From NCBI GenBank assembly GCA_035646375.1, contig DASRPM010000236.1, positions 1 through 17,738 of the forward strand: a stretch of 17,738 nucleotides of DNA. The letters are read 5' to 3'. The notes beneath the pieces were generated by a model, which was given only the letters and a program-made list of their open reading frames with translations, was not told the origin of the DNA and searched no databases. The stretch is from DASYRM01 sp035646375 (lineage in GTDB: Bacteria; Acidobacteriota; Vicinamibacteria; Vicinamibacterales; UBA2999). Of this stretch, positions 6,742 to 15,300 are shown one piece after another. Each line of letters opens with the position of its first letter. Positions within the stretch are counted from its first letter, which is position 1. Both the position numbers and the translations under genes were made by a program.

Positions 6742-8996
6742 TGGATCGACGCTCCTTCATCAAGCTCACGGCGGTCACCGGCACCAGTGCTGCGCTCGCC
6801 AGTTGCGGCAATCCGGAGAACGAGATCATCCGCTTCGTGCCCGACGAGGACATCGTCCCCGGGATCGCCACGATGAAGCCCGGTGTGTGCACGCTCTGCC
6901 CGTCGGGGTGCGGGCTGACCGTGCGTGTGATGAGCGCGGACGCCGACGTCGTCCGTAACGGTCAGGCGGGTCTGGTCCGGATCTACGCAGCCAAGAAGCT
7001 CGAAGGGAGCCCGGCACATCCAGTGAACCACGGCGGCATGTGCGCGCGCGGACAGGCCGCCATCCAGGTGACCTACCACCCCGATCGCATCACGCAGCCG
7101 CTGAAGCGGACCGGCGAGCGGGGCCAGAGCCAGTACGCAGCCGTGTCCTGGGACGACGCCCTGGCCGAACTCGTGTCACAGCTCGACGCGCTCTCCAGCG
7201 GCGGGAACCAGCGGGCGTTGTCCTGCCTGACCAGGGCGCGAACCGGGCATCGAGCGGCACTCATCGAGCGTTTCCTCTCCGGCTACGGGGCACCCGGTCC
7301 CATCGGCTACGAGCTGTTCAGCGACGACGTATTGCGGCGCGCCAATGCGCTCAGCTTTGGCCGCGAACAGCTGCCCACCTTCGACTTGCCGAACACGCGG
7401 TATCTCCTGAGCTTCGGCGCCGACTTCCTTGGCACGTGGAATTCGCCCACGTCGCAGGGACACGGCTACGGGCTGATGCGGCAGGGCCGTCCCGGCGTGC
7501 GCGGCATCTTCGTGCAGATCGAGTCCCGCATGTCCCAGACCGGCGCCAGCGCCGATCGGTGGGTACCGGTGAAGCCGGGCACCGAGGGCGTGCTGGCCCT
7601 CGGGCTGGCTCACGTCATCATCGCGGCCAAGCTTCGTCCCTCCGACGCGGGTGGACGGCCCGGATCGCTCATCGCCGGGTGGTTCTCCGGCCTGAGCGAC
7701 TACGCGCCGGAGCGGGTGGCGCAGGTGACCGGTGTCCCGGTCACCCGCATCGAAGACCTGGCGCGGGAGTTCGCCGAAATCACGCCGTCGGTCGCGATGG
7801 TCGCCGGTCCTCCACTCGCTCACACCAACGCGCTCTTCAGCGCCCTGGCCGTCAACGCGCTCAACGCGCTCGTGGGCAGCGTCGAGAAACCCGGCGGCGT
7901 GTCGTTCACGCCGCAGTTTGGCCTCGCTGCCGCAGCCACGGCCCTGGGCGGCCGACCCTCGCCCCCGCCGTCGCTCGAGCGGCTGGCGACCGGAATTCTC
8001 TCGGACGAATCGGTGCCGCAGGTGCTGTTGCTCGATGGCCCCAACCCGGTCTTCACGGCGCCGCCGGCATGGAAGGTCCGCGAGGCGCTGCTGAAGGTGC
8101 CCTACATCGTCAGCTTCGGCAGCTTCCTGGACGAGACGGCCGCCCTGGCGGATCTGATCCTGCCCGATCACTCGTTCCTCGAGTCCTGGTCCGAGGCGGT
8201 GCCCGAATCCGGCTCGATGGTGGCGGTGGCGAGCGTGGCACCACCGGTCATGATGCCGCTGCACGCGACGCGCTCCACGCCCGATGTCCTGCTCGACGTC
8301 GGGCGGCGCCTCGCCCGACCGCTGAATCTGCCGTGGGAGACCTTCCAGGAGCTGCTGGCCGCGACGTTTGCGGGGCTGCCCTCGACATCCGACTTCGACG
8401 CCTGGACCGACGCGCAGGAAAAGGGCGGCTGGTGGGGCACCCTTCCCGCCCGTCTGACGGCTCCTGCCAGTGCCCCAGCCACCAGGCCACCGATGGCGTT
8501 TGTCGAGCCACGATTCGACGGCGACCTGTCGCAGTATCCGTTCAACTTCCTGCCGTACGCGTCCAACGCGTTTCTCGACGGGTCGCTGGCGCACCTGCCG
8601 TGGCTGCAAGAGATGCCCGATCCGTTGACCTCGGCGATGTGGAGCAGCTGGATCGAGATCAACCCGACGACGGCAGCCCGCCTCGGCATCGCCCTGGGTG
8701 ATGTCGTCGAGGTCGCGTCCGCGCACGGCACGTTGAGGACGGCGGCGCTGGTTTCACCAGGCATCGCGCCCGACCTCGTCGCGATGCCCGTGGGTCAGGG
8801 GCACCAATCGTTCACGCGGTATGCGAGCGGCAGGGGCGAGAACCCGATCGAACTGCTGGCGCCGGTGACGGAACCAGAGACCGGCGGCCTGGCATGGGCC
8901 GCCACGCGCGTGCGGATCACCCGCGTTGGGGGTCCCGACGGGCGCTTGATTCTCTTCGCCGGCGGGATGCGTGAACACGAGGACGGAGGACGCTGA
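6741..8996 (+). CDS. Molybdopterin oxidoreductase-like subunit, Tat lipoprotein (ActB1-like)
   Basis: A 751-residue protein whose ATG overlaps the stop of the pentaheme gene. The N-terminus has a twin-arginine motif (DRRSFIKL, 2-9) and a lipobox LASC, so Cys22 may be lipidated: folded, exported and membrane-tethered. A [4Fe-4S] site of the DMSO-reductase superfamily follows (Cys50, Cys53, Cys57, Cys101; CTLCPSGC and GGMCARG). The family core is clear (SFGREQLPTFDLPNTRYLLS, then SFGADFLGTWNSPTSQGHGY, then RWVPVKPGTEGVLALGLAHV). A C-terminal dinucleotide-binding domain spans about 590-740. Near 185-200, where these enzymes place the Mo ligand, I see GYELFSDDVLRRAN and no Cys or SeCys. This matches ActB, whose B1 domain is reported to lack molybdenum. 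Canonical ActB fuses this part to the Fe-S part; here they are separate genes. A genuine Mo enzyme (polysulfide or tetrathionate type) is the alternative. Confidence 0.85.
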   Translation: MDRRSFIKLTAVTGTSAALASCGNPENEIIRFVPDEDIVPGIATMKPGVCTLCPSGCGLTVRVMSADADVVRNGQAGLVRIYAAKKLEGSPAHPVNHGGMCARGQAAIQVTYHPDRITQPLKRTGERGQSQYAAVSWDDALAELVSQLDALSSGGNQRALSCLTRARTGHRAALIERFLSGYGAPGPIGYELFSDDVLRRANALSFGREQLPTFDLPNTRYLLSFGADFLGTWNSPTSQGHGYGLMRQGRPGVRGIFVQIESRMSQTGASADRWVPVKPGTEGVLALGLAHVIIAAKLRPSDAGGRPGSLIAGWFSGLSDYAPERVAQVTGVPVTRIEDLAREFAEITPSVAMVAGPPLAHTNALFSALAVNALNALVGSVEKPGGVSFTPQFGLAAAATALGGRPSPPPSLERLATGILSDESVPQVLLLDGPNPVFTAPPAWKVREALLKVPYIVSFGSFLDETAALADLILPDHSFLESWSEAVPESGSMVAVASVAPPVMMPLHATRSTPDVLLDVGRRLARPLNLPWETFQELLAATFAGLPSTSDFDAWTDAQEKGGWWGTLPARLTAPASAPATRPPMAFVEPRFDGDLSQYPFNFLPYASNAFLDGSLAHLPWLQEMPDPLTSAMWSSWIEINPTTAARLGIALGDVVEVASAHGTLRTAALVSPGIAPDLVAMPVGQGHQSFTRYASGRGENPIELLAPVTEPETGGLAWAATRVRITRVGGPDGRLILFAGGMREHEDGGR

Positions 8997-8999
8997 CTC

Positions 9000-9680
9000 A
9001 TGAAGTGGGGAATGACCGCCGACCTGGATCGCTGCAACGGGTGCGGCGCGTGCGTGACGGCGTGCCACGCCGAGAACAACATCTCGACCGTGGGCGCAGA
9101 CCAGGCGTCTCGTGGACGGGCCAAGCACTGGATTCGCGTCGAGCGCTACTGGGAGGGTGAGTTTCCGGACGTTCGGCTCACGTTCCGCCCCGTGATGTGC
9201 CAGCACTGCGAGAACGCGCCGTGCGAACCGGTCTGCCCGACCTACGCGAGCCATCACACCGAGGACGGCCTGAACGCGCAGGTCTACAACCGCTGCATCG
9301 GCACGCGGTACTGCGCCAATGCTTGCCCGTACAACGTCCGGTTCTTCGATTTCTTCAACCCGTCGTGGGACAAACCGCTCCAGCTCCAGCTCAACCCAGA
9401 CGTCTCGCTCCGCGAGGTCGGCGTCATGGAGAAGTGCACGTTCTGCGTGCAGCGCATCAAGGCCACGACGAATCAGGCCAAAGCCGAGGAGCGAGCCCTC
9501 GTCGATGGCGAAATCAAACCGGCCTGCGCGCAGGCGTGCCCGGCACAGGCACTGGTGTTCGGCGACCTCGATGACCCGGAGAGTGCCGTCTCCCGACTGT
9601 CCCGATCGTCGAGGGGCAGCAAACTGCTGGAGGACCGGGGCACCCAGCCGAAGGTCACGTATCTCGGCCGGCAGGACTAG
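9000..9680 (+). CDS. Four-cluster Fe-S electron-transfer subunit (ActB2-like, 4Fe-4S dicluster family)
   Basis: A 226-residue protein with ATG 9000, GGAGGA about 9 nt upstream and a 3-nt gap after the molybdopterin gene. It has four cysteine groups: CNGCGACVTAC (12-22), CQHCENAPCEPVC (67-79), CIGTRYCANAC (99-109), and CTFC (146-149) with CAQAC (176-180). In the third group Thr102 replaces the expected second cysteine. That predicts one [3Fe-4S] and three [4Fe-4S] clusters, the set described for ActB of alternative complex III. There is no signal peptide, so it probably rides out with its Tat-carrying partner, as in related enzymes. It should wire the quinol site of the NrfD subunit to the molybdopterin-like and heme subunits. 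PsrB/TtrB-type subunits are close relatives, but the neighbours favour the ActB2 role. Confidence 0.88.
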   Translation: MKWGMTADLDRCNGCGACVTACHAENNISTVGADQASRGRAKHWIRVERYWEGEFPDVRLTFRPVMCQHCENAPCEPVCPTYASHHTEDGLNAQVYNRCIGTRYCANACPYNVRFFDFFNPSWDKPLQLQLNPDVSLREVGVMEKCTFCVQRIKATTNQAKAEERALVDGEIKPACAQACPAQALVFGDLDDPESAVSRLSRSSRGSKLLEDRGTQPKVTYLGRQD

Positions 9681-9701
9681 GGGACGAGAAGGTCAGGACC
9701 G

Positions 9702-11057
9702 ATGAGCCTTGCTTCCCACCAGCGCATCAACGCCGATCTGCTGCGGCCGCTGCGGCACACCTCGTGGAAGTTCTATCTCCTCGTGGCGGTCTTCGGCTCG
9801 ATCGTGCTGGTGGCGGTCTCGGCCTGGCTCGCCCAGACGTATCTCGGCTTCGGCGTGACGGGCATCCGGTGGCCCGTTTACTGGGGCTTCTACGTCACGA
9901 GCTTCGTCTTCTGGATCGGGATCAGCCACGCGGGCACGCTCATCTCGGCGATTCTGCGGCTCGTGGACGCTGGGTGGCGGCGTCCGGTGACGCGGTGCGC
10001 GGAGGTCATTACCGTCTTCGCGCTGATGATCGGGGCGCTCTTTCCGATCATCCACCTGGGCCGTCCGTGGCTGGCGTTCTGGCTCTTTCCGTATCCAAGC
10101 GAACGGCTGATCTGGCCCAACTTCCGGTCGCCGCTGGTCTGGGACTTCTTCGCGATCAATACCTACCTGACCGGCAGCCTGCTCTTCCTGTTCCTGCCGA
10201 TGATTCCCGACTTCGCCGTCGTCCGCGATACGTCCACCGGGTTCAGACGCCGCGTCTACGGCATCCTGGCGCTCGGCTGGCGCGGCACGACGAAACAGTG
10301 GCACCGGCTCGAGACGGCGATGCAGATCATGGCGGTCACCATCATTCCCGTGGCCGTCTCCGTCCACACGATCGTGTCCTTCGACTTCTCGATGGCCCCG
10401 GTGCCCATGTGGCAGTCCACCATTTTCGGCCCCTATTTCGTCGCCGGCGCGATCTTCAGCGGCATCGCCGGCCTGCTCATCGCGATGGCGATCCTGCGAC
10501 GCTTCCTGCACCTCGAACGCTATCTGCAACCGGTGCACTTCGAGAACCTCGGCAAGCTCCTGCTGCTGATGGCCCTGCTCTGGGGGTACTTCGTTTTCAA
10601 CGAGCGCCTCGTCACCTACTACGGCAACGAGCCATCGGAGATGGCCGTTTTCTGGCGCACGCAGCGCGAGTCGTTCGCCCCGCTCTACTGGACGATGGTC
10701 GTCTGCAATTTCGTGGTGCCGGTGGTCTTGATGGGCATCAGATATTTCCGCACGATGACCGGCTGTGTACTGGCGTCGGTCTGCGTGATCGTCGGCATGT
10801 GGCTCGAGCGGTTTCTCATCATCGTACCGTCGCTCGGGCACAAGTATCTGCCGTACAGCTACGGCATCTACAGGCCGCAGCCGGTTGAGATCATCGTCGC
10901 GGGCTCGACGTTTGCGGCGATGGCGCTCTTGTACGTGCTCTTCGCCAAGGTGGTGCCGATCATTTCCATCTGGGAGCTCAAGGCCGGCGACCATCAAGGC
11001 CGTGACCTGACCCCTCCCGCCGCTGAAGAGCATCCGCTCGGGGAGATACACCCGTGA
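9702..11057 (+). CDS. actC: NrfD/PsrC-family membrane subunit, quinol-binding (ActC-like)
   Basis: A 451-residue integral membrane protein. ATG 9702 lies 21 nt after the previous stop, with AGAAGG at about 9687-9692 upstream. I count ten hydrophobic helices (about 23-46, 58-85, 102-120, 143-170, 205-230, 245-268, 282-309, 325-346, 351-376, 395-420), the number expected for ActC/ActF. Typical PsrC-like NrfD proteins have eight. Conserved features include GISHAGTLISAILRL in helix 2 and IHLGRPW after helix 3, near the quinol site in this family. Its stop codon overlaps the next gene's GTG by 4 nt. It should oxidise membrane quinol and hand electrons to the Fe-S subunit. A second NrfD gene (actF) is part of canonical alternative complex III but is not in this window. 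Confidence 0.9.
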   Translation: MSLASHQRINADLLRPLRHTSWKFYLLVAVFGSIVLVAVSAWLAQTYLGFGVTGIRWPVYWGFYVTSFVFWIGISHAGTLISAILRLVDAGWRRPVTRCAEVITVFALMIGALFPIIHLGRPWLAFWLFPYPSERLIWPNFRSPLVWDFFAINTYLTGSLLFLFLPMIPDFAVVRDTSTGFRRRVYGILALGWRGTTKQWHRLETAMQIMAVTIIPVAVSVHTIVSFDFSMAPVPMWQSTIFGPYFVAGAIFSGIAGLLIAMAILRRFLHLERYLQPVHFENLGKLLLLMALLWGYFVFNERLVTYYGNEPSEMAVFWRTQRESFAPLYWTMVVCNFVVPVVLMGIRYFRTMTGCVLASVCVIVGMWLERFLIIVPSLGHKYLPYSYGIYRPQPVEIIVAGSTFAAMALLYVLFAKVVPIISIWELKAGDHQGRDLTPPAAEEHPLGEIHP

Positions 11058-11557
11058 GGGCGGTGTACGGACTGTACCCGGACGGGTCATCGGCCCAACA
11101 GGCCGTGAACCGGCTCCGCGCGGCCGGTACCGCCGACCGCGACATCACCGTGATGTCGGCTCAGCCGATGGAGGAGTTCGAGTTCGGGCGATTGGACAAG
11201 GCGACGTGGATGTGGTGGTTCGCCTGTGCCGGCGGGCTCGTGGGCATGTCGACCGGGCTCGGCCTGTCGTGGTTGACCGAGACGTCGTGGCCCATCGATG
11301 TGGGTGGGCTGCCGATCTTCGCCTGGTGGCCGAACCTGATCATCACATTCGAGCTGACGATGCTCGGGGCGATTCTGGCGACGGTGACGACGCTGGTCGT
11401 GACCGCGCGCCTCGGACGGGGATCGACGTTCTACGATCCGGCCGTGTCGGACGGACAGATTCTCGTGGGCGTGGAACGCCCAGCCGCATCTGCGCTCTCA
11501 GGGCTCCAGGCTGCACTGGCTGCCGCGCCCGGAGCACAGGTGAAGACGCTCGAGTAA
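11054..11557 (+). CDS. actD: DUF3341 membrane protein (ActD-like)
   Basis: A 167-residue protein starting at GTG 11054 inside the stop of actC (GTGA overlap), so it is translationally coupled. A soluble N-terminal part (RAVYGLYPDGSSAQQAVNRL, to about 50) is followed by two transmembrane helices: about 53-75 (WMWWFACAGGLVGMSTGLGL) and about 95-120 (PNLIITFELTMLGAILATVT). A soluble C-terminal tail (about 125-167) contains DGQILVGVE. This layout and the position after the NrfD gene match the DUF3341/ActD subunit, a structural two-helix protein packed against ActC. Catalysis is not expected. It is the last gene of the tightly packed block; a 98-nt gap follows. Confidence 0.88.
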   Translation: MRAVYGLYPDGSSAQQAVNRLRAAGTADRDITVMSAQPMEEFEFGRLDKATWMWWFACAGGLVGMSTGLGLSWLTETSWPIDVGGLPIFAWWPNLIITFELTMLGAILATVTTLVVTARLGRGSTFYDPAVSDGQILVGVERPAASALSGLQAALAAAPGAQVKTLE

Positions 11558-11615
11558 CCTGTCGGGACTCTGCCGCCGCCGGGTCCGCGAACGAGCGACA
11601 CCCCGCCAGCCAGGG

Positions 11616-11633
11616 GGGTCACGCCCGTGACCC
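11616..11633. promoter_or_regulatory. 18-nt inverted repeat upstream of the ferredoxin gene
   Basis: GGGTCACG-CC-CGTGACCC is a perfect inverted repeat in the 98-nt gap after actD, ending 22 nt before the ferredoxin ATG. As RNA it would form a 7-bp stem with a 4-nt loop. No T-run follows, so it is a poor intrinsic terminator. An operator for the ferredoxin gene, or a factor-assisted end of the operon, are alternatives. Confidence 0.4.
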
Positions 11634-11655
11634 GACCTGGAGTACTCTCAAAAGA

Positions 11656-12027
11656 ATGCCGTTCATCATCACTGACCCCTGCATTGGCACGAAGGACCAC
11701 GCCTGCGTGGACGTGTGCCCGGTCGATTGCATCCACCCCCGCAAGGACGAGCCCGAGTTCGAAACCGCCACGATGCTCTACATCCATCCGGACGAGTGCA
11801 TCGACTGCGGCGCGTGCGTGCCGGCGTGTCCGGTGGCCGCGATCTACGACAGCGTCGACGCCACGCCGGCGACGCAGAAAACGCTCGTGGAGGCCAACAA
11901 TGTGTACCGCTCCGGCGACGCGGCAGCGGTCGCGCAGGCCGAGGCCATCGTGCAGGCGCACGTCGAGTCCCACGCCGACCTGATGGCCATTGCGCCCGCC
12001 GATCGCGCCGCGGCGCACGGAAAGTAG
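11656..12027 (+). CDS. 7Fe ferredoxin ([3Fe-4S][4Fe-4S])
   Basis: A 123-residue cytoplasmic electron carrier without signal peptide. ATG 11656 has GGAG (11639-11642) 13 nt upstream, slightly far. Cysteines are at 9, 17, 21 and 25 (CIGTKDHACVDVCPVDC) and at 48, 51, 54 and 58 (CIDCGACVPAC). By analogy with Azotobacter ferredoxin I, Cys9/17/58 would hold a [3Fe-4S] cluster and Cys21/48/51/54 a [4Fe-4S] cluster, with Cys25 free. The C-terminal tail after about 65 is Ala-rich and helical. It follows the complex III-like genes on the same strand but is set off by a 98-nt gap with an inverted repeat, so it may be a separate unit. A direct role with the periplasmic complex is unlikely, as it would be on the other side of the membrane. 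Confidence 0.9.
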   Translation: MPFIITDPCIGTKDHACVDVCPVDCIHPRKDEPEFETATMLYIHPDECIDCGACVPACPVAAIYDSVDATPATQKTLVEANNVYRSGDAAAVAQAEAIVQAHVESHADLMAIAPADRAAAHGK

Positions 12028-12047
12028 GGGCCACCATTTAGGTGGCC
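12024..12047. repeat. Stop-associated GTAGGGGCCACC repeat with hairpin (copy 1)
   Basis: GTAGGGGCCACC begins at the ferredoxin stop codon (TAG 12025-12027). Its last seven bases pair with GGTGGCC: GGCCACC (12029-12035), loop ATTTA, GGTGGCC (12041-12047). No strong T-run follows. The same 12-mer occurs at 12294-12305. GC-rich palindromes beginning TAGGGGC are, from my recollection, common intergenic repeats in Acidobacteriota. It may help end transcription or protect the 3' end. Confidence 0.6.
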
Positions 12048-12054
12048 GGTCCTT

Positions 12055-12297
12055 ATGGCTCGCGGCTGGGAGAGTAAGAGCGTCGAGGGGCAGCAGCAGG
12101 ACGCCCGCACGGCCAGTCCTCCCGCCGCCGCGGTCGAGCCGGCCGAGGCTGCGCGCCGTGCCGAACGCGCCACGCTGCAGCTGTCGCGGACGCGCGCGCT
12201 GGCCGATCTGCAGCAGGCCTGCGCGCCGGCCCATCGCGCCATGCTCGAAGCGGCCATCCGCGATCTGGACGAGCGGATCGCGAAGCTCGGTCCGTAG
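12055..12297 (+). CDS. Hypothetical 80-residue protein, helical
   Basis: ATG 12055 to TAG 12297, 27 nt after the ferredoxin stop. No convincing Shine-Dalgarno site is visible (the upstream sequence is the repeat hairpin and GGTCCTT), which weakens the call. Residues 1-22 are polar and Gln-rich; from about 28 to 78 the protein is Ala/Arg/Leu/Glu-rich and probably a helical hairpin or short coiled coil (AEAARRAERATLQLSRTRAL, then AMLEAAIRDLDERIAKL). There is no signal peptide, membrane helix or metal motif. It ends 13 nt before the convergent addA stop, which fits real gene spacing. I recognise no family. Confidence 0.5.
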   Translation: MARGWESKSVEGQQQDARTASPPAAAVEPAEAARRAERATLQLSRTRALADLQQACAPAHRAMLEAAIRDLDERIAKLGP

Positions 12298-12305
12298 GGG
12301 CCACC
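12294..12305. repeat. GTAGGGGCCACC repeat (copy 2)
   Basis: This is identical over 12 bases to the sequence at 12024-12035 and again includes the TAG stop codon of the upstream gene. Together with the convergent addA stop it forms an imperfect inverted repeat (TAGGGGC at 12295-12301, GCCCTCTA at 12306-12313). This could be a shared bidirectional transcription end, but there is no clear T-run on either side. Confidence 0.5.
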
Positions 12306-12310
12306 GCCCT

Positions 12311-15300
12311 CTACACCTGCAACAAGACCGGCCGCACGGCTTTACCGGTGGCGCGCTGGATGGCGGCGGCATAGCTCCGCACCTGACGCGCGTAGCGGTC
12401 GAGCGTCTCGGGATCGGGGCGGTCGGTCTTGAAGTCGACGACCGTCATCACCCCATCGTGCTCGAAGGCGAGGTCCGCCACCCCCTCGAGCAGCAGGTCG
12501 CCGTCGAGCATCGTCAGCGGCAGCTCGCGGTGGCAGCGTCCGCCGCGCTCGGCGGTTCGCGCGCCTTCGACGAGCGGGTGCCGCAGCACCGCGCCGACCA
12601 CCGACACGGCCGCCGCAACCTCCTCGCCATCCGCGCCGACGATGCGCCCGTGCGTGGCCACGAGCGCTTCGAGCACGGCCGGCGACACGTCGAGCGGCAC
12701 GGTGGCAAGGGCGGCGTGCACGAGCGTGCCGAACCGCTTCCCAGTCGGGCGCCCGCCGGGCGGCGCCACCGTCACGACCTCCGCCTCCGGCACGCCGTCG
12801 AGCGGACCGCGCTCCACGATTCCCGCCGCGTCGCCGGCCGCCCACTCCGTCATGGTGCTCACCGCCACCCACGGCGCGCGGCCGCGCGCCAGCGCCGACC
12901 GCCGATCCGCCAGCCACGCCTCGTGGCGGGCCGCCCCTTCCTCGACGACGTGCGCCGGAACGTCCTTGGCGATGAGCTCCTGCCGCCGCAGCCCGTAGGG
13001 CGGCTCGACGTCGAGCTGCAGGACGCCCGGGTCCCACCAGGCGACGTCGTAGGCGCGCTCGCCCTCGAGCATCCGGTGCGCGCCCGGGGCCACCGTGCCG
13101 GCGGTGGCGATGCCGCCGTCGGGACGCTCCAGCACCGAATCCTTTTTGAACGCCGGGCAGCCGGCCGCGTCGCCGGGCGTGCGGCGCTGCGGAGCGGGCG
13201 GATAGATCGCGCGGTTGAGAGGGCTCACCCACCCGCCGTCGTACGGCTCGTCGCCGACAGCGGGCACGACCAGGAGGTCGCGGGCGCGCGTGGCCGCCAC
13301 GTACGCCAGGCGCACGCCCTCGGCCAGGTCGCGCCCGTGCTCCTCGGCCTGAGCCGTGAGCAGATCCTGGGGCGACCAGCCACCGATCCGCAGCGCGCAG
13401 CGGCCGCGCGCCACGTCGATCGATCGGCTCGCCTCGAGCGTGGCCAGCTTGGCCGTGATATCGGCGAGCACCACCACCGGGAACTCCAGCCCCTTGGCCT
13501 TGTGCACCGTCATGAGGCGCACGCCGTCGCTCCCGTCTTCCACGATCGGCGCCTCGGCGGCGTCGCCGCGCTCGGCCGCCTGGCGCAGCGCCTCGACGAA
13601 GCCGCGGAACGACAGCCCGTCGTTGCGCTCGTACTGCCGCGCCAGCTCCGCCACGTGCAGCACGTTGGCCAGGACCTGCTCGCCGCCGCGGCGCAACGCG
13701 AAGCCGACGTGCGCGCGGGTCTCGTCGAGCAGCCGCCCCACCGTCGCGGCGACCGGACGGCGGTTGCGGCGTTCGTGCAGGCGGGCCAGCACGCGCAGCG
13801 TGTCGCCGATCGGCTCGAGGTGCGCCGGCAGACCGGACGGCACCTTGAACGGGTGCAAGGCCCGCGGGAACAGGTGCCGGTATTCGAGCAGCTCCTCGTC
13901 GCCGATCGCGAACAGGGCGCCGCGAAGGGTCGCGAACACCGAGAGCTCGTCGTCCGGCCATTCGATCGCCGCCAGCGCCGCGCGCAGCGTCTCGATCTCC
14001 TCGCGATCGTGGAACGCCCGCCCGCCCACCAGCAGGTGGCGGACGCCGCGCGCCTCGAGCGCGTCCACATACGGCCGCGTGACGTCGGTTCCGAAGCTCA
14101 CGAACCGGCGGAACAGGATGCACACGTGCCCGGGCTGCACCGCCACCGGCGTCCGCGGCGACTGCCGGGTGGTCACCTTCCAACCGCTCTCGTGCACCAG
14201 CCAGTCGATGAAGGCGCCGACGGCGTCCGGCAGCGACTTCTCGATCTGCATCGCCGACACGTAGCGCTTGCCGTACGGCTTCGGCACCGGGAGCGCCACG
14301 ACCGAGGGCTGCGCGGCGATCGGCTCACGGTTCGGCGCCAGCGGAATGTAGCCCGCCTGCAGCGTGTCGGCGTTCTCGACCATCGCCTCGGCAAAGCCGG
14401 CGTTCACCGCCCGCTGCACATTCGGGGTGCCGCGGAAACTGGTCCTGAGCGTCAGGTGGCGCGCCCCATGGCCGAGCAGCTGGCGGCAGACGTCGTGGTA
14501 GACGCGCACGTCGGCCCGCCGGAACCGGTAGATCGACTGCTTGGGATCGCCGACGACGAACAGCTTCCCCGCCACGGGCCTCACGCGCGCCCAGTCCCGT
14601 TCCTTTCCGTCGTCCGAGGTGAGCAGGAGGAGCAGCTCCGCCTGCAGCGGATCGGTGTCCTGGAACTCGTCCACGAAGATGCGCGCGCACCGCGCCTGCA
14701 GCGCCGCGCGCACGCCGTCGTGATCGCGCACCAGATCGCGCGCGCGGTGCAGCAGATCGAAGAAGTCGAGCTCGCCGCGCTGCGTCTTCAGGCGCCGGTA
14801 GCGATCGAGGCTGCCCTGGAGTTCGTCGCGCAGCAGCGCCGCGAGGTCGGCATCGGCGTCGCGCTTGAAGATGTCGAGCTGCAGCACCAGCTCCTGGTGC
14901 GCCTCGTAGGTGGCCGCCCGGCTGAACTCCTTGGCGAACGACGGCCCGTATCCCTTGCGGGCGCGACGGAAGTCGCGGTCGCGGCAGAGGTCGATGAGCA
15001 GCGACTCCGCCCCATCCAGATCGTCCGCCTCGATCAGCCGCGGGAGCTCGTCGCTCGCGCGACGCGCCGGCGCCGTGTCGAGATACAGCGGATCCCGCAG
15101 GTTCGTCGCCTTGTGCGAGATCTGGGCGAAGAGCTGCACACAGGTCGTGAGCCGATCGATCTCGGCGGCCCGCGCGAACTCGGGCCGCGTCCAGGACGCG
15201 GGGAAGTCCCGCCATTCGGCCAGGTTCCAGCCGGCCGAGCGCAGCCGCTCCACGGGACCGTCGGCGTCGGCCTCGCCGCCGGCGCCCGGCCGGCTCGATC

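Noticed and set aside
9294..9326. Missing cysteine (Thr102) in the Fe-S protein as a defect
   Set aside because: The CIGTRYC form is usual in ActB2-type subunits and matches a [3Fe-4S] cluster, so it is a family trait rather than a lesion.
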